Below are positions 46,352 through 55,309 of a DNA stretch of 64,000 bases, one piece after another. Source of the DNA: Pelomonas lactea (GTDB taxonomy: Bacteria; Pseudomonadota; Gammaproteobacteria; Burkholderiales; Burkholderiaceae_C); assembly GCF_043555885.1 (NCBI RefSeq), contig NZ_JBIGHX010000004.1:434001-498000 (forward strand), in the 5' to 3' direction. Every line of letters starts with the position of its first letter. The first letter of the stretch is position 1. A program made the position numbers and the translations under genes. The notes below the pieces were generated by a model. The model ran no database searches. It saw only the letters and a list, made by a program, of their open reading frames with translations, and was not told where the DNA came from.

Positions 46352-47545
46352 TCAGTGGCCCAGCAGCACGGCCGACAGCGCCGAATCGAGGCGATCGGCC
46401 ACCCAGTCCGTGGCGCCGCCGCCGCTGGCCTGGGTGTTGCTGAACGCGAAGCAGGCGGCCTGGCCGTCCTGGCGCAGCGCCACCAGGCTGGTGAAGCCCG
46501 GCATGCCGCCGCTGTGCACCAGCAGTGGCGACTGCACCGTGCCGCCGCCCTGCCAGCCCAGCGCGTACTCGCCGGGGCGCAGCCCCTGCAGGCGGCGTAC
46601 ATAGGTGCCGGGCAGCAGGCTGGGCTGGCCCTGCAGCGCGCGCTGGTGCTCGCGCAGCCACAGCGCGTAGCCGCGGGCGTTCAGCCACTGGCCGCCGCTG
46701 CCTTGCAGCGCCTGCAGCCACGCGTCGACAGCCGCGGGCACCTCGGCCACGGCCAGCGCGGCGGGCGACGGGCCGGCATGGCCGGTGGCGGCATCGGCCG
46801 GCGGCTGCACGAGCAGCGTCAGGCCCAGCGGCTGGTGGATCTCGCGCTGCAGCAGCGCCTCGAAGCTGTCGCCGGTGGCGGCCTCCAGCATCCAGGCCGC
46901 CAGCTCGTAGCCGATGTTGGAGTACAGGAACTCGCCGGCCGGGCCGGCGGGTGGTGACTGCAGCGCCCAGGCCAGCACGGCGCGGCGCCGCAGCACCGGC
47001 GTGGCGGGCTCGGGTTGGCCGCCGGCGGCCCAGGCGTCGAGGAACTGGGCCAGGTCGTCCTCGCCGCCGTAGGGCAGGCCGCTGCGGTGGTCCAGCAGCT
47101 GGGTCAGCGTGATGCCGGCGTAGGCGGGCTGTTGCTGCGTGGCCAGCGTAGGGATGAGGTCGACGGGCCGGCTGTCCCAGCGCAGCCGCCCCTGCTCCAC
47201 CAGCCGCGCGGCCAGCGCGGCCGTCATGGCCTTGCCCAGCGAGCCGGTGCTGAAGCTCTCATCGCCCTGCAGCGGCGCGCCCTGCGGCTGGCGGCGGCGG
47301 CCGGCGCAGGCGCGGTAGAGCTTGCTGGCGCTGCGGTACTGGCTGGCGATGACGACGCCGGCCAGGCCGCCGGGCAGCACGGCGGCGTTGGCCTGGTCTT
47401 GCAGGCGCTGGTTTTCGGTCAGCAGCCGCGGGTCGAGGATCTCGTCGCGCTGCGCGCTGCCGCCGCCACAGGCGGCCAGCAGGGTGGGCGTGCTGATGAG
47501 GGCGGCCAGCAGGTGGCGGCGGCTCGGTTGGGCCGGGTAGGACAA
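46352..47545 (-). CDS. Beta-lactamase-family serine hydrolase lipoprotein
   Basis: 397 residues. The signal has RRHLLAALI and a lipobox LAAC (Cys about residue 26). The class C beta-lactamase/esterase fold shows SxxK as SLGK in STGSLGKAMTA and YxN as YSNIGYELAAW, with HSGGMPGF as the third motif. It is likely a D,D-peptidase-like or esterase enzyme held at the cell surface or outer membrane; the substrate is unknown. It lies 49 bases after the histidine kinase gene on the same strand and may be cotranscribed with the two-component system. Confidence 0.87.
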   Translation of the reverse strand: MSYPAQPSRRHLLAALISTPTLLAACGGGSAQRDEILDPRLLTENQRLQDQANAAVLPGGLAGVVIASQYRSASKLYRACAGRRRQPQGAPLQGDESFSTGSLGKAMTAALAARLVEQGRLRWDSRPVDLIPTLATQQQPAYAGITLTQLLDHRSGLPYGGEDDLAQFLDAWAAGGQPEPATPVLRRRAVLAWALQSPPAGPAGEFLYSNIGYELAAWMLEAATGDSFEALLQREIHQPLGLTLLVQPPADAATGHAGPSPAALAVAEVPAAVDAWLQALQGSGGQWLNARGYALWLREHQRALQGQPSLLPGTYVRRLQGLRPGEYALGWQGGGTVQSPLLVHSGGMPGFTSLVALRQDGQAACFAFSNTQASGGGATDWVADRLDSALSAVLLGH

Positions 47546-47594
47546 GGGGGCAATCCAGGGCAGTGGGAATGCCGCGGATTCTTCGGGTCTGACC

Positions 47595-48920
47595 CTAAAG
47601 ACTCGCTAAATCTCGGGTGGGCTCCGGCAGTGTCAGCTCGAAGCCCACGCCGCGGCCGTGCAGGCCGGGCACGAGCCGCAGGTGGCCGCCCAGGCGCCGG
47701 GCGGCCTGCGCGGCGATGGCCAGGCCCAGCCCGGTGCCGGGCTGGGCCTGGCCGGGCGAGCGCCAGAAGCGGTCGAACACCCGCTCGCGCTCGGCCTCGG
47801 GGATGCCCGGGCCGTCGTCCAGCACGGCCAGCCGCGGCGGTGCGGCGTCCAGGCGCAGCTCGATGTGGCCGCCGTCGGGCGTGTAGCGCAGCGCGTTGTC
47901 CAGCAGGTTCTGCAGCACGTGGACGAGGGCGGCGCGGTCGCCGTGCCAGGGCAGCTGCTCGGGCCCTGCCAGCGCCAGCTGCTGGTGCCGGGCGCGGGCC
48001 TGGGCATGCAGCGACGCGAGCAGCTCGGCGCCGAGCTCGGCCAGGTCCAGCGCCTCGGCCGGGCGGTCGCCGCGGTCCAGCAGCGCCAGGTCCAGCAGTT
48101 GCTGGGACAGGTGGGCGGTGCGCTGCAGCGTGGCCAGCAGCTCGGCGGCGCTGGCGCGCTGATCGCGCGCGTCGCCGGCCTCCAGCAGCAGGTGCACCTG
48201 GGCGGCCAGCGCCGCCAGCGGCGTGCGCAGCTCGTGGGCGGCGTCCTGCACGAAGGCGCGCTCCAGCGCCAGGCGCTCGTCCAGGCGCGCGATGAGGGCG
48301 TCGAAAGCGCGGCCCACCGGCGCCAGCTCGGCGTAGCGCAGGTCCAGCCCCAGCGGCTGCAGCGGGCCGCGCGGGTCCAGCGCAGCCACCCGGGCCGTGA
48401 AGCGCCGCAGCGGCCGCAGCCCGCTGCGCACGGCCAGCCACAGCGGCAGTGCCAGCAGCGGCAGCGCGATGAGCAGCTGCACCAGCAGCTCGCCGGCCTG
48501 CCAGCGCAGCAGCGTGGCGTCGTCGGGCAAGGCCTCGTGCACCTGCAGCCGCCAGCGCTCGCCCTGCACGGTCGCGCGCGCCGCGTCGGCCGGCGGCGGC
48601 GCGTCGGGCAGCGCCAGCTGCAGCTGGCCGGCCGCGTCCCACAGCTGCACGTGCAGCGGCTGCAGCGGCATGGGCAGCTGTGCGCGCTCGCGGTTGAGCT
48701 GCTGCACGAAGCCCTGCAGCGCCTGCCGGGCGGTGGCGGCGTCGGGCAGGCTGTCCACCAGGTGCAGCATGACCTGCGCCACGGGCCGCACCTGCGCCGC
48801 GTCGGCCTGGCGCTTGATGTCCCAGACGTTGAAGGCCGTCAGCAGCACGGCGACGCCGGCCAGCGCCGTCAGCAGCGTCAGCACCAGGCGCCGGGTCAGC
48901 GTGCGCGGCGGCCAGGTCAT
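47595..48920 (-). CDS. Sensor histidine kinase (QseC/PmrB-like class)
   Basis: 441 residues. TM1 is at about 10-30, a periplasmic sensor of about 130 residues follows, and TM2 is at about 165-185. A HAMP-like linker leads to the phospho-acceptor DAAHELRTPLAAL (H box), N box NLLDNALRY, G1 DDGPGIPE and G2 GTGLGLAI. It is an intact kinase with an unknown signal. The start ATG at 48920 overlaps the response-regulator stop as ATGA, showing tight coupling. Confidence 0.92.
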   Translation of the reverse strand: MTWPPRTLTRRLVLTLLTALAGVAVLLTAFNVWDIKRQADAAQVRPVAQVMLHLVDSLPDAATARQALQGFVQQLNRERAQLPMPLQPLHVQLWDAAGQLQLALPDAPPPADAARATVQGERWRLQVHEALPDDATLLRWQAGELLVQLLIALPLLALPLWLAVRSGLRPLRRFTARVAALDPRGPLQPLGLDLRYAELAPVGRAFDALIARLDERLALERAFVQDAAHELRTPLAALAAQVHLLLEAGDARDQRASAAELLATLQRTAHLSQQLLDLALLDRGDRPAEALDLAELGAELLASLHAQARARHQQLALAGPEQLPWHGDRAALVHVLQNLLDNALRYTPDGGHIELRLDAAPPRLAVLDDGPGIPEAERERVFDRFWRSPGQAQPGTGLGLAIAAQAARRLGGHLRLVPGLHGRGVGFELTLPEPTRDLASL

Positions 48921-49579
48921 GGCAGCGCCTCCAGCCAGTAGCCCACGCCGCGCAGCGTGCCTATGCGCTCGGCGCCGATCTTGCGGCGCAGGTTGCTCAG
49001 GTGCATCTGCAGCGCGGTGAGCTGCAGCGCGTCGCCCAGCGGTTCCAGCCGCTGCGCGAGCTGGTGGCGCGGCACCACCTGGCCGCCCGCCTCGGCCAGT
49101 GCCTGCAGCAGCTGGAACTCGCGTGGCGACAGCGCCAGCACCTCGCCGTGCAGCAGCGCGCGGGCGCGGCCGGGCTGCAGCACGAGGGCGCCGAAGGGCC
49201 AGTCGTCGCTGCTCTGCTGCGCGCTGCGGCGGGCCACGGCGCGCAGCCGGGCCAGCAGCTCGGGCACCTCGAAGGGTTTGACGAGGTAGTCGTCGGCGCC
49301 GGCGTCCAGGCCGTCCAGCCGCTGGTGCAGCGAGCCCTGCGCCGTGATGACCAGCACCGGGATGCCGATGCCGGCCTGCCGCCAGCGCCGCAGCAGCGCC
49401 AGGCCGCTGCCGTCGGGCAGGCCCAGGTCCAGCAGCACGGCCTGCACGCCGGCGTCGCCCGGCTCGGGCGGCACGTCGGCCGCGCGGCGCACCCACAGCG
49501 CGTCATGCCCCGCGGCCAGCAGGGCCCGGTGCAGCGCGCTGCCCAGGGCCAGGTCGTCTTCGATCAGCAGCACCAGCAT
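48917..49579 (-). CDS. OmpR-family response regulator
   Basis: A 220-residue regulator. The receiver domain (1-115) has LIEDD, phospho-acceptor VLLDLGLPDGSG and VKPFEVPEL. A winged-helix DNA-binding domain (125-220) has LSPREFQLLQALAEAGGQVVPRHQLAQRL and the end RTLRGVGYWLEA. It partners the overlapping histidine kinase; the downstream lipoprotein hydrolase is a plausible target. It diverges from dnaX with 89 bases between starts. Confidence 0.94.
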   Translation of the reverse strand: MLVLLIEDDLALGSALHRALLAAGHDALWVRRAADVPPEPGDAGVQAVLLDLGLPDGSGLALLRRWRQAGIGIPVLVITAQGSLHQRLDGLDAGADDYLVKPFEVPELLARLRAVARRSAQQSSDDWPFGALVLQPGRARALLHGEVLALSPREFQLLQALAEAGGQVVPRHQLAQRLEPLGDALQLTALQMHLSNLRRKIGAERIGTLRGVGYWLEALP

Positions 49580-49668
49580 GGGCAGGGCGGGGCAGTCATG
49601 CCAGGAAGGCGCGCAGCATATCGGCAGCCGGCCGGCCGGGGCCGCCGCCGCTCCTAGAATCCGCGCCC

Positions 49669-51597
49669 ATGAGTTATCTGGTCCTGGCCCGCAAATACCG
49701 CCCGCAGAGTTTCGAGCAGCTCGTCGGCCAGGAGCACGTCGTGCAGGCGCTGGCCAACGCGCTGACGCAGGGCCGGCTGCACCACGCCTACCTGTTCACC
49801 GGCACGCGCGGCGTCGGCAAGACGACGGTGTCGCGCATCCTTGCCAAGAGCCTGAACTGCACCGGGCCGGACGGCACGGGCGGCATCACGGCCCAGCCCT
49901 GCGGCGTCTGCGCGGCCTGCCGCGACATCGACTCCGGCCGCTTCGTCGACTACGTGGAGCTGGACGCGGCGTCCAACCGCGGCGTCGAGGAGATCTCGCA
50001 GCTGCTGGACCAGGCGGTCTACAAGCCCGTGGTCGGCCGCTTCAAGGTCTACATGATCGACGAAGTGCACATGCTGTCGAACACCGCGTTCAACGCGATG
50101 CTGAAGACGCTGGAGGAGCCTCCCGAGTACCTGAAGTTCGTGCTCGCGACGACCGACCCGCAGAAGGTGCCCGTCACCGTGCTGTCGCGCTGCCTGCAGT
50201 TCAACCTGCGGCCCATGGCGGCGGCGGATGTGCAGAGCCATCTGGGCAATGTGCTGGGCGCCGAGAGCGTGCCGGCCGAGCCGGGCGCGCTGCGGCTGCT
50301 GTCGCGCGCGGCGCGGGGCTCCATGCGCGACGCACTGTCGCTGACTGACCAGGCCATCGCCTTCGGTGCCGGCAGCCTCACCGAAGCCGGTGTGCGGCAA
50401 ATGCTGGGCAGCGTGGACCGCGGCCATGTCGTGGCCATCGTCGACGCGCTGGCGGCGGCCAGCGGCGAGGCCGTCGTGGCCCAGGCCGATGCGCTGCGCG
50501 GCGCGGGCCTGTCGGCGGCCGGCACGCTGGAGGACCTGGCCACGCTATTCCAGCAGATGGCGCTGGCCCAGGCCGCGCCCGCCGCGCTGGACGACGCCGA
50601 CGGCGAGACCGCCGAGATCCGCCGCCTGGCCGCCGCGCTGCCGGCCGACGAGATCCAGCTGATGTACAGCATGGCCTTGCACGGCCGCGCCGAGCTGCAC
50701 CTGGCGCCGGACGAGTACGCCGGCCTGTTGATGGTGCTGCTGCGCATGCTGGCCTTTCGCCCGGCCGGCACGACGCCCAAGCCCGTGAAGGCGGCCGCCC
50801 TGGTGCGCCCGCCTGCCGTGGCCAAGGCCGTGGTGGCGGTGCCGCTGCCCAAGGCCGTGCCGCCGGCGCCCTCGCCGGTTGTTGCAGCGCCGGTTGCCGC
50901 CCCCCCGGTGGCCGTCGCGCCGGTTGCGGCACCGGTAGCCGCCCCGGCGTCGGCTCCAGTGGCAGCGCCGGTCGCAGCCCCGGTGGCGGCACCTGCGTTG
51001 AAGGCGGCCGAGCCGGCGACGAGCTTTGGCGCGCGTCTGCGCCCGCGTCCCGTCGAGCAGCCGGCGGTGGAGGATGACGCCGACTTCGGCGACGGCCCGC
51101 CGCCCGACGACGCACCACCGCCTTGGATGGAGGCCGACGACTCGCCGTCCTCCGCCGCCCCGCCCGATGCCCGCGAGCCCGACGCGCCGCGCCGCGTCGA
51201 ACTGCGTGAGACGCCCGAAGGCGCGCAGTGGGCCGAGCGCATCGCGGCCGCCAACATCCTCGGCATGACCGGCGAGCTGGCCCGCCAGGCGCAGGCCCTG
51301 AGCCGCCGGACCGTCGATGGCCGCGAGGTGTGGACGCTGCGCGTCGAGCGCGAGTCCCTGCGAGCGCCGGCGCTGGTGGCCAAGCTCGAAGCCGCGCTGG
51401 ACGCGAAGCTGGACATCGAGGCTGGCGTGGCCGAGGACTCCATCGCGCTGCGCACCGTGGCGCGCGCCGAGGCGCAGCAGCGCGCGGCCGAGGACATCGC
51501 CGCCACGCACCCGATGACGCGCACGCTGCTGTCCCAATTCCCGTCGGCACGCATCCTGCCGGGCTCCGTGCAGCCCGTGCTGACTCCCTCACCTTAA
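49669..51597 (+). CDS. dnaX: DNA polymerase III subunit gamma/tau
   Basis: A 642-residue clamp-loader ATPase. Walker A is GTRGVGKTTVSR, the zinc module CGVCAACRDIDSGRFVDYVELDAASNRG, and the sensor region IDEVHMLSNTAFNAMLKTLEEPPEYLKFVLATTDPQKVPVTVLSRCLQF. A Pro/Ala/Val-rich linker (about residues 385-450) built of repeated APVAAP units precedes the tau-specific C-terminal part. No A-rich slippery heptamer is visible, so gamma may not be made by E. coli-style frameshifting. It is the first gene of dnaX-ybaB-recR. Confidence 0.96.
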   Translation: MSYLVLARKYRPQSFEQLVGQEHVVQALANALTQGRLHHAYLFTGTRGVGKTTVSRILAKSLNCTGPDGTGGITAQPCGVCAACRDIDSGRFVDYVELDAASNRGVEEISQLLDQAVYKPVVGRFKVYMIDEVHMLSNTAFNAMLKTLEEPPEYLKFVLATTDPQKVPVTVLSRCLQFNLRPMAAADVQSHLGNVLGAESVPAEPGALRLLSRAARGSMRDALSLTDQAIAFGAGSLTEAGVRQMLGSVDRGHVVAIVDALAAASGEAVVAQADALRGAGLSAAGTLEDLATLFQQMALAQAAPAALDDADGETAEIRRLAAALPADEIQLMYSMALHGRAELHLAPDEYAGLLMVLLRMLAFRPAGTTPKPVKAAALVRPPAVAKAVVAVPLPKAVPPAPSPVVAAPVAAPPVAVAPVAAPVAAPASAPVAAPVAAPVAAPALKAAEPATSFGARLRPRPVEQPAVEDDADFGDGPPPDDAPPPWMEADDSPSSAAPPDAREPDAPRRVELRETPEGAQWAERIAAANILGMTGELARQAQALSRRTVDGREVWTLRVERESLRAPALVAKLEAALDAKLDIEAGVAEDSIALRTVARAEAQQRAAEDIAATHPMTRTLLSQFPSARILPGSVQPVLTPSP

Positions 51598-51608
51598 AGG
51601 ACAAGACC

Positions 51609-51935
51609 ATGATGAAAGGCCAACTCGCCGGCTTGATGAAGCAAGCCCAGGCGATGCAGGACAACCTGAAGAAGGCGCAGGAAGAGCTCGCCAACGTCGA
51701 GGTGGAGGGCCAGAGCGGCGCCGGCCTCGTGAAGGTGCTGATGACCTGCAAGAACGAAGTCCGCCGCGTCACCATCGACCCCAGCCTGCTGGCCGACGAC
51801 AAGGACATGCTGGAAGACCTCGTCGCCGCCGCCTTCAACGACGCGGCCCGCCGCGCGGAGGCCACCAGCGCCGAGAAGATGGGCAAGCTGACCGCCGGCA
51901 TGCCGCTGCCTCCGGGCATGAAATTTCCCTTTTGA
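51609..51935 (+). CDS. ybaB: YbaB/EbfC family nucleoid-associated protein
   Basis: A 108-residue protein, MMKGQLAGLMKQAQAMQDNLKKAQEELANVEVEGQSGAGLVKV, with the family's ending AGMPLPPGMKFPF. It is a dimeric DNA-binding protein always found between dnaX and recR. The ATG at 51609 has AAAGGA about 8 bases upstream. Its stop overlaps the recR start codon. Confidence 0.97.
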   Translation: MMKGQLAGLMKQAQAMQDNLKKAQEELANVEVEGQSGAGLVKVLMTCKNEVRRVTIDPSLLADDKDMLEDLVAAAFNDAARRAEATSAEKMGKLTAGMPLPPGMKFPF

Positions 51936-52513
51936 ACGCACTCGACTCGCTGATCGAGGCGCTCAAGCGCCTGCCCGGCGTGGGCCAGAAATCGGCCCAG
52001 CGCATGGCCTACCACCTGCTGCAGCATGACCGACAGGCCATGCCGCGGCTGGCGGGCGCGCTGACGGCGGCGCAGGAGCGCATCAAGCACTGCGGGCGCT
52101 GCCACACGTTCAGCGAGACGCCGCTGTGCAACGTCTGCGCCGATGACAAGCGCGACGCGCGGCTGCTGTGCGTGGTCGAGACGCCGGCCGACCAGGCGGC
52201 GCTGGAGCGCACCGGCTCCTACCTGGGCTACTACTTCGTGCTGCTGGGGCGGCTGTCGCCGCTGGACGGCGTGGGCACGCGCCAGATCGGCGCCACGGAG
52301 CTGCTGGCGCGGGCGTCGGAGGAAGGGGTCGGCGAGGTCATCCTGGCCACCAGCTTCACCGCCGAAGGCGAGGCCACGGCGCATGTGCTGGCCGAGGCCC
52401 TGCGCGCCCGCGGCATCAAGTCCACGCGGCTGGCGCGCGGCGTGCCGGTGGGCAGCGAACTCGAATACGTGGACCTGGGCACCATCGCCCACGCCCTGTC
52501 TGACCGGCGCTGA
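51932..52513 (+). CDS. recR: Recombination protein RecR
   Basis: A 193-residue protein with helix-hairpin-helix LIEALKRLPGVGQKSAQRMAYHLL, a zinc finger CGRCHTFSETPLCNVC and a TOPRIM domain (LLCVVETPADQAALE). It acts with RecO/RecF to load RecA at gaps. The start that keeps the conserved N-terminus is TTG at 51932, overlapping the ybaB stop as TTGA, so expression relies on coupling. Confidence 0.95.
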   Translation: MNALDSLIEALKRLPGVGQKSAQRMAYHLLQHDRQAMPRLAGALTAAQERIKHCGRCHTFSETPLCNVCADDKRDARLLCVVETPADQAALERTGSYLGYYFVLLGRLSPLDGVGTRQIGATELLARASEEGVGEVILATSFTAEGEATAHVLAEALRARGIKSTRLARGVPVGSELEYVDLGTIAHALSDRR

Positions 52514-52524
52514 AGGAGCCCCTC

Positions 52525-52914
52525 ATGACCCTCGCCCAACTCTGCCTGCTCGTGGCCTGTGTGCTGCCCGTCGCGTGCGCGGCGCTGGCCAAGTCCAAGG
52601 GCTTCGGCAAGCGCCGCCGCGATGGTGGCTTCGACAACCACTCGCCGCGCGAATGGCTGGCGACGCTGCAGGGCTGGCAGGCACGCGCCAACGCGGCACA
52701 GGCCAACAGCTGGGAGGCGCTGCCGGTGTTCATCGCCGGCCTGTTCGTGGCCCACCAGCACCAGGCTGCGCAGGGCACGGTGGACATGCTGGCGCTGGGC
52801 TTCCTGGCCGCCCGGCTGGCCTACATCGGCCTGTACCTGGCCGACCTGGCGTCGCTGCGCTCGCTGCTGTGGGTGGCGGGCCTGGCTGCCAGCGTCGCGC
52901 TGTTCTTCGTTTAG
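52525..52914 (+). CDS. MAPEG family membrane protein
   Basis: A 129-residue protein with about four hydrophobic helices and the MAPEG pattern RREWLATLQGWQARANAAQANSWEALPVFIAGLF-like core (here residues 40-75). The family includes glutathione transferases and peroxidases, but bacterial members of this size are uncharacterised. AAGGAG precedes the ATG. Its TAG stop interleaves with the mltD TAA stop (TTAG), a convergent overlap. Confidence 0.85.
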   Translation: MTLAQLCLLVACVLPVACAALAKSKGFGKRRRDGGFDNHSPREWLATLQGWQARANAAQANSWEALPVFIAGLFVAHQHQAAQGTVDMLALGFLAARLAYIGLYLADLASLRSLLWVAGLAASVALFFV

Positions 52915-54518
52915 GGCGCGGCGGACGCGACGACGTTGCCGCGGCCCTTGCCGCCGCGAGCCTTGGCCAGCACGCGGGGCGCGGCGGGCTTGGCAGCGCG
53001 GGCCGTCGTCGTGGCCTTGCCCTTGGCAGCCGGGCGGGCCGCAGGCGTGGCGGCCTTGGCCACGATGGGCTGCGCCGCGGTGTAGACCACGATCGACTGA
53101 CCCGGCTTGAAGCGGGTGCCGCTGCCCACCTTGTTCCACTGCGCCACCTGCTCGGCCTTGACCTTGTAGCGTGCGGCCACGCCGGCCACCGTATCGGCCT
53201 TGCCGGCCTTGAAGCTGACGCGCCTGAGCGCGCCCGGTGGCGGCGCGTCGGGCGCGAGGCTGAGGCTGGCGCTGTCGGCCAGGCGCTCGGACACGTCGTC
53301 CTGCACATGCGCGGCGCGCGGCACCAGCAGCGTGGAGCCGGCCTTGACCAGCATCTTGGGCGGGATGCGGTTCACGTCGCGCAGCGCGGCCTCGGCCATG
53401 CCGGTGCGCCTGGCGGCTTCCGACGGACTCATGGTCTTGGGCACCACCCAGGCCGTCCACGTGGCCAGCGGGCCGGTGTGGCGCGACAGGTTCTCGGCGA
53501 AGTTGCCGGCCTGGTCGTAGGGCAGCAGCACCTGCTGCGTGGCCGCGGCCAGGATGACGGGCTTGTTCATCTGCGGGTTGAACTGCTGGAAGGTTTCCAG
53601 CGACAGCCCGGCCAGCTCGGCGGCCAGCGCGACGTCGATGTCGCGCTCGATCTTCACGCTCAGGAAGTAGGGGTGGTTGGCCACCGGCGGCAGCGACAGC
53701 GCGAAGCGGTCGGGGTTCAGCACGATGTTCTTGACCGCCTGCAGCTTGGGCACGTAGTAGCGGGTTTCGTCCGGCATCTTCAGGCTGGCGTAGTCCGTGG
53801 GCAGGCCCAGGCGCTGGTTGCGTGCGATGGCCTTGCTGACGTTGCCCTGGCCCCAGTTGTAGGCGGCGAGCGCCAGGTGCCAGTCGCCGAACTGCTTGTA
53901 GAGGCGGCCCAGGTAGTCCAGCGCGGCGCGCGTGGACGCGAGCACGTCGCGGCGGTCGTCGCGGAAGATGTTCTGCTTGAGGTCGAAGTCGCGGCCCGTG
54001 GCCGGCATGAACTGCCACATGCCGGTGGCCTTGGCGCTGGACACGGCATGCGTGACGAAGGCGCTCTCGACGAACGGCAGCAGCGCCAGCTCGGCGGGCA
54101 TGCCGCGCTTCTCGACCTCTTCGAGGATGTGGAACAGGTAGCGGCTGCCGCGTGTGGTCATGCGCTCGACGTAGTCGGGCCGCGCGCTGTACCAGGCCTC
54201 GGCCTTGCGCACCCAGTCGTCGTCCAGATCGGGCAGTTGCAGGCCGCCGCGCAGCCGCGCCCACAGGTCGGCGCTGGCGTCGGGCGAATCGAGGTCGATC
54301 TTCTCGCCGGGGCGCAGGTTGTCCTCCAGCAGCTCGGAGGCCATCGTGCGCACGGGCACGGCGGTGGTGGCCTCGGTGACCGGGGCGGCTTCGACGCTGG
54401 GGGCGGGGGTGGGGAGGGCGGCCGGCTCCGCGGTGGCGGCGGGCGGCGGGGCGGTGGTGGCGCAGGCGGCGAGCAGCAGTGCAAGCGCGAGCGGGGTCAG
54501 GCGGTGGATCAGCGTCAT
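52911..54518 (-). CDS. mltD: Membrane-bound lytic murein transglycosylase D
   Basis: 535 residues with a lipoprotein signal (lipobox LAAC, Cys about residue 19). The SLT domain's catalytic Glu lies in ELALLPFVESAF, followed by AKATGMWQFMPATGRDFDL and AYNWGQGNVSKAI. Two LysM-like repeats follow (about residues 345-385 and 435-480, the latter KADTVAGVAARYKVKAEQVAQWN) and a Lys/Ala-rich tail. It cleaves peptidoglycan to 1,6-anhydro muropeptides. The ATG at 54518 overlaps the gloB stop as ATGA; gloB-mltD adjacency is common in Proteobacteria. Confidence 0.94.
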   Translation of the reverse strand: MTLIHRLTPLALALLLAACATTAPPPAATAEPAALPTPAPSVEAAPVTEATTAVPVRTMASELLEDNLRPGEKIDLDSPDASADLWARLRGGLQLPDLDDDWVRKAEAWYSARPDYVERMTTRGSRYLFHILEEVEKRGMPAELALLPFVESAFVTHAVSSAKATGMWQFMPATGRDFDLKQNIFRDDRRDVLASTRAALDYLGRLYKQFGDWHLALAAYNWGQGNVSKAIARNQRLGLPTDYASLKMPDETRYYVPKLQAVKNIVLNPDRFALSLPPVANHPYFLSVKIERDIDVALAAELAGLSLETFQQFNPQMNKPVILAAATQQVLLPYDQAGNFAENLSRHTGPLATWTAWVVPKTMSPSEAARRTGMAEAALRDVNRIPPKMLVKAGSTLLVPRAAHVQDDVSERLADSASLSLAPDAPPPGALRRVSFKAGKADTVAGVAARYKVKAEQVAQWNKVGSGTRFKPGQSIVVYTAAQPIVAKAATPAARPAAKGKATTTARAAKPAAPRVLAKARGGKGRGNVVASAAP

Positions 54519-55309
54519 CGGAATCCGTTCTTCCATTCGCGCAGCGTGGCGAAGACGTCGACCGGGCTGGGCGCGGCCGGGAGTTTCAGCGGCGCATGGC
54601 GCCGCGCAGATTCACGCAGCGCCGGTTCGGCGCAACGCAAGAAGGGGTTGATCTGGCGCTCGGTGCCGACGCGGCCGGGCAGCGTCGGGCGGCCGGCTGC
54701 GCGCTCGGCTTCGCACCAGGCGGCGTAGGCGGCGAGCGCCGGGTTGGCGGGGTCCACCTCGCGCGCGAAGCGCAGGTTGGACAGCGTGTACTCGTGGGCG
54801 CAGCAGACGCGGGTGTCGCCGGGCAGAGCGGCCAGCGCCTGCAGCGACGCGTGCATCTGCGCGGGCGTGCCCTCGAACAGCCGGCCGCAGCCGGCGCTGA
54901 ACAGCGTGTCGCCGCAGAACAGCAGCGGATCGGCGCCGTGGGGTGTGGCGAAGTAGGCGATGTGCCCGGCGGTGTGGCCCGGCACGTCCAGCACGGCGAA
55001 GCGCAGGCCCAGCAGCTCGATGGTGTCGCCACCCTGCACGCGCGAGACGGGCTCGGGCATCTGTTCGTGGGCCGGCGCGTAGACGGGACCCAGCAGCCGG
55101 CCGCGCAGCGCGTTGACGCCGCCGACGTGATCGCCGTGGTGGTGGGTCAATAGAATGCCCGCGAGCGTCAGGCCCCGGGCGTCCAGCGCAGCGGCCACCG
55201 GCGCTGCGTCGCCGGGATCGACGACCAGGGCCTCACGGCCGTTGTCCAGCAGCCAGAGGTAGTTGTCGTCGAAAGCGGGGAGAGGCGTGAGCGTCAACGT
55301 GAGCGTCAC
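54515..55309 (-). CDS. gloB: Hydroxyacylglutathione hydrolase (glyoxalase II)
   Basis: About 264 residues. The metallo-beta-lactamase motif is THHHGDHVGG; further ligands are in DVPGHTAGHIAYF, FCGDTLFSAGCGR and CCAHEYTLSNLRFA. The C-terminal glyoxalase II domain has NPFLRCAEPALRE. It hydrolyses S-lactoylglutathione. The start is GTG at 55309 (a TTG at 55312 is the alternative). The 5' end overlaps the divergent methyltransferase gene. A TATACT -10-like element (55322-55327, minus) would give an almost leaderless message. Confidence 0.94.
   Translation of the reverse strand: MTLTLTLTPLPAFDDNYLWLLDNGREALVVDPGDAAPVAAALDARGLTLAGILLTHHHGDHVGGVNALRGRLLGPVYAPAHEQMPEPVSRVQGGDTIELLGLRFAVLDVPGHTAGHIAYFATPHGADPLLFCGDTLFSAGCGRLFEGTPAQMHASLQALAALPGDTRVCCAHEYTLSNLRFAREVDPANPALAAYAAWCEAERAAGRPTLPGRVGTERQINPFLRCAEPALRESARRHAPLKLPAAPSPVDVFATLREWKNGFR

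Noticed and set aside
50821..51000. Short tandem repeats that could suggest a CRISPR array or a minisatellite
   Set aside because: They are in-frame Ala-Pro-Val codons of the dnaX linker with no unique spacers.
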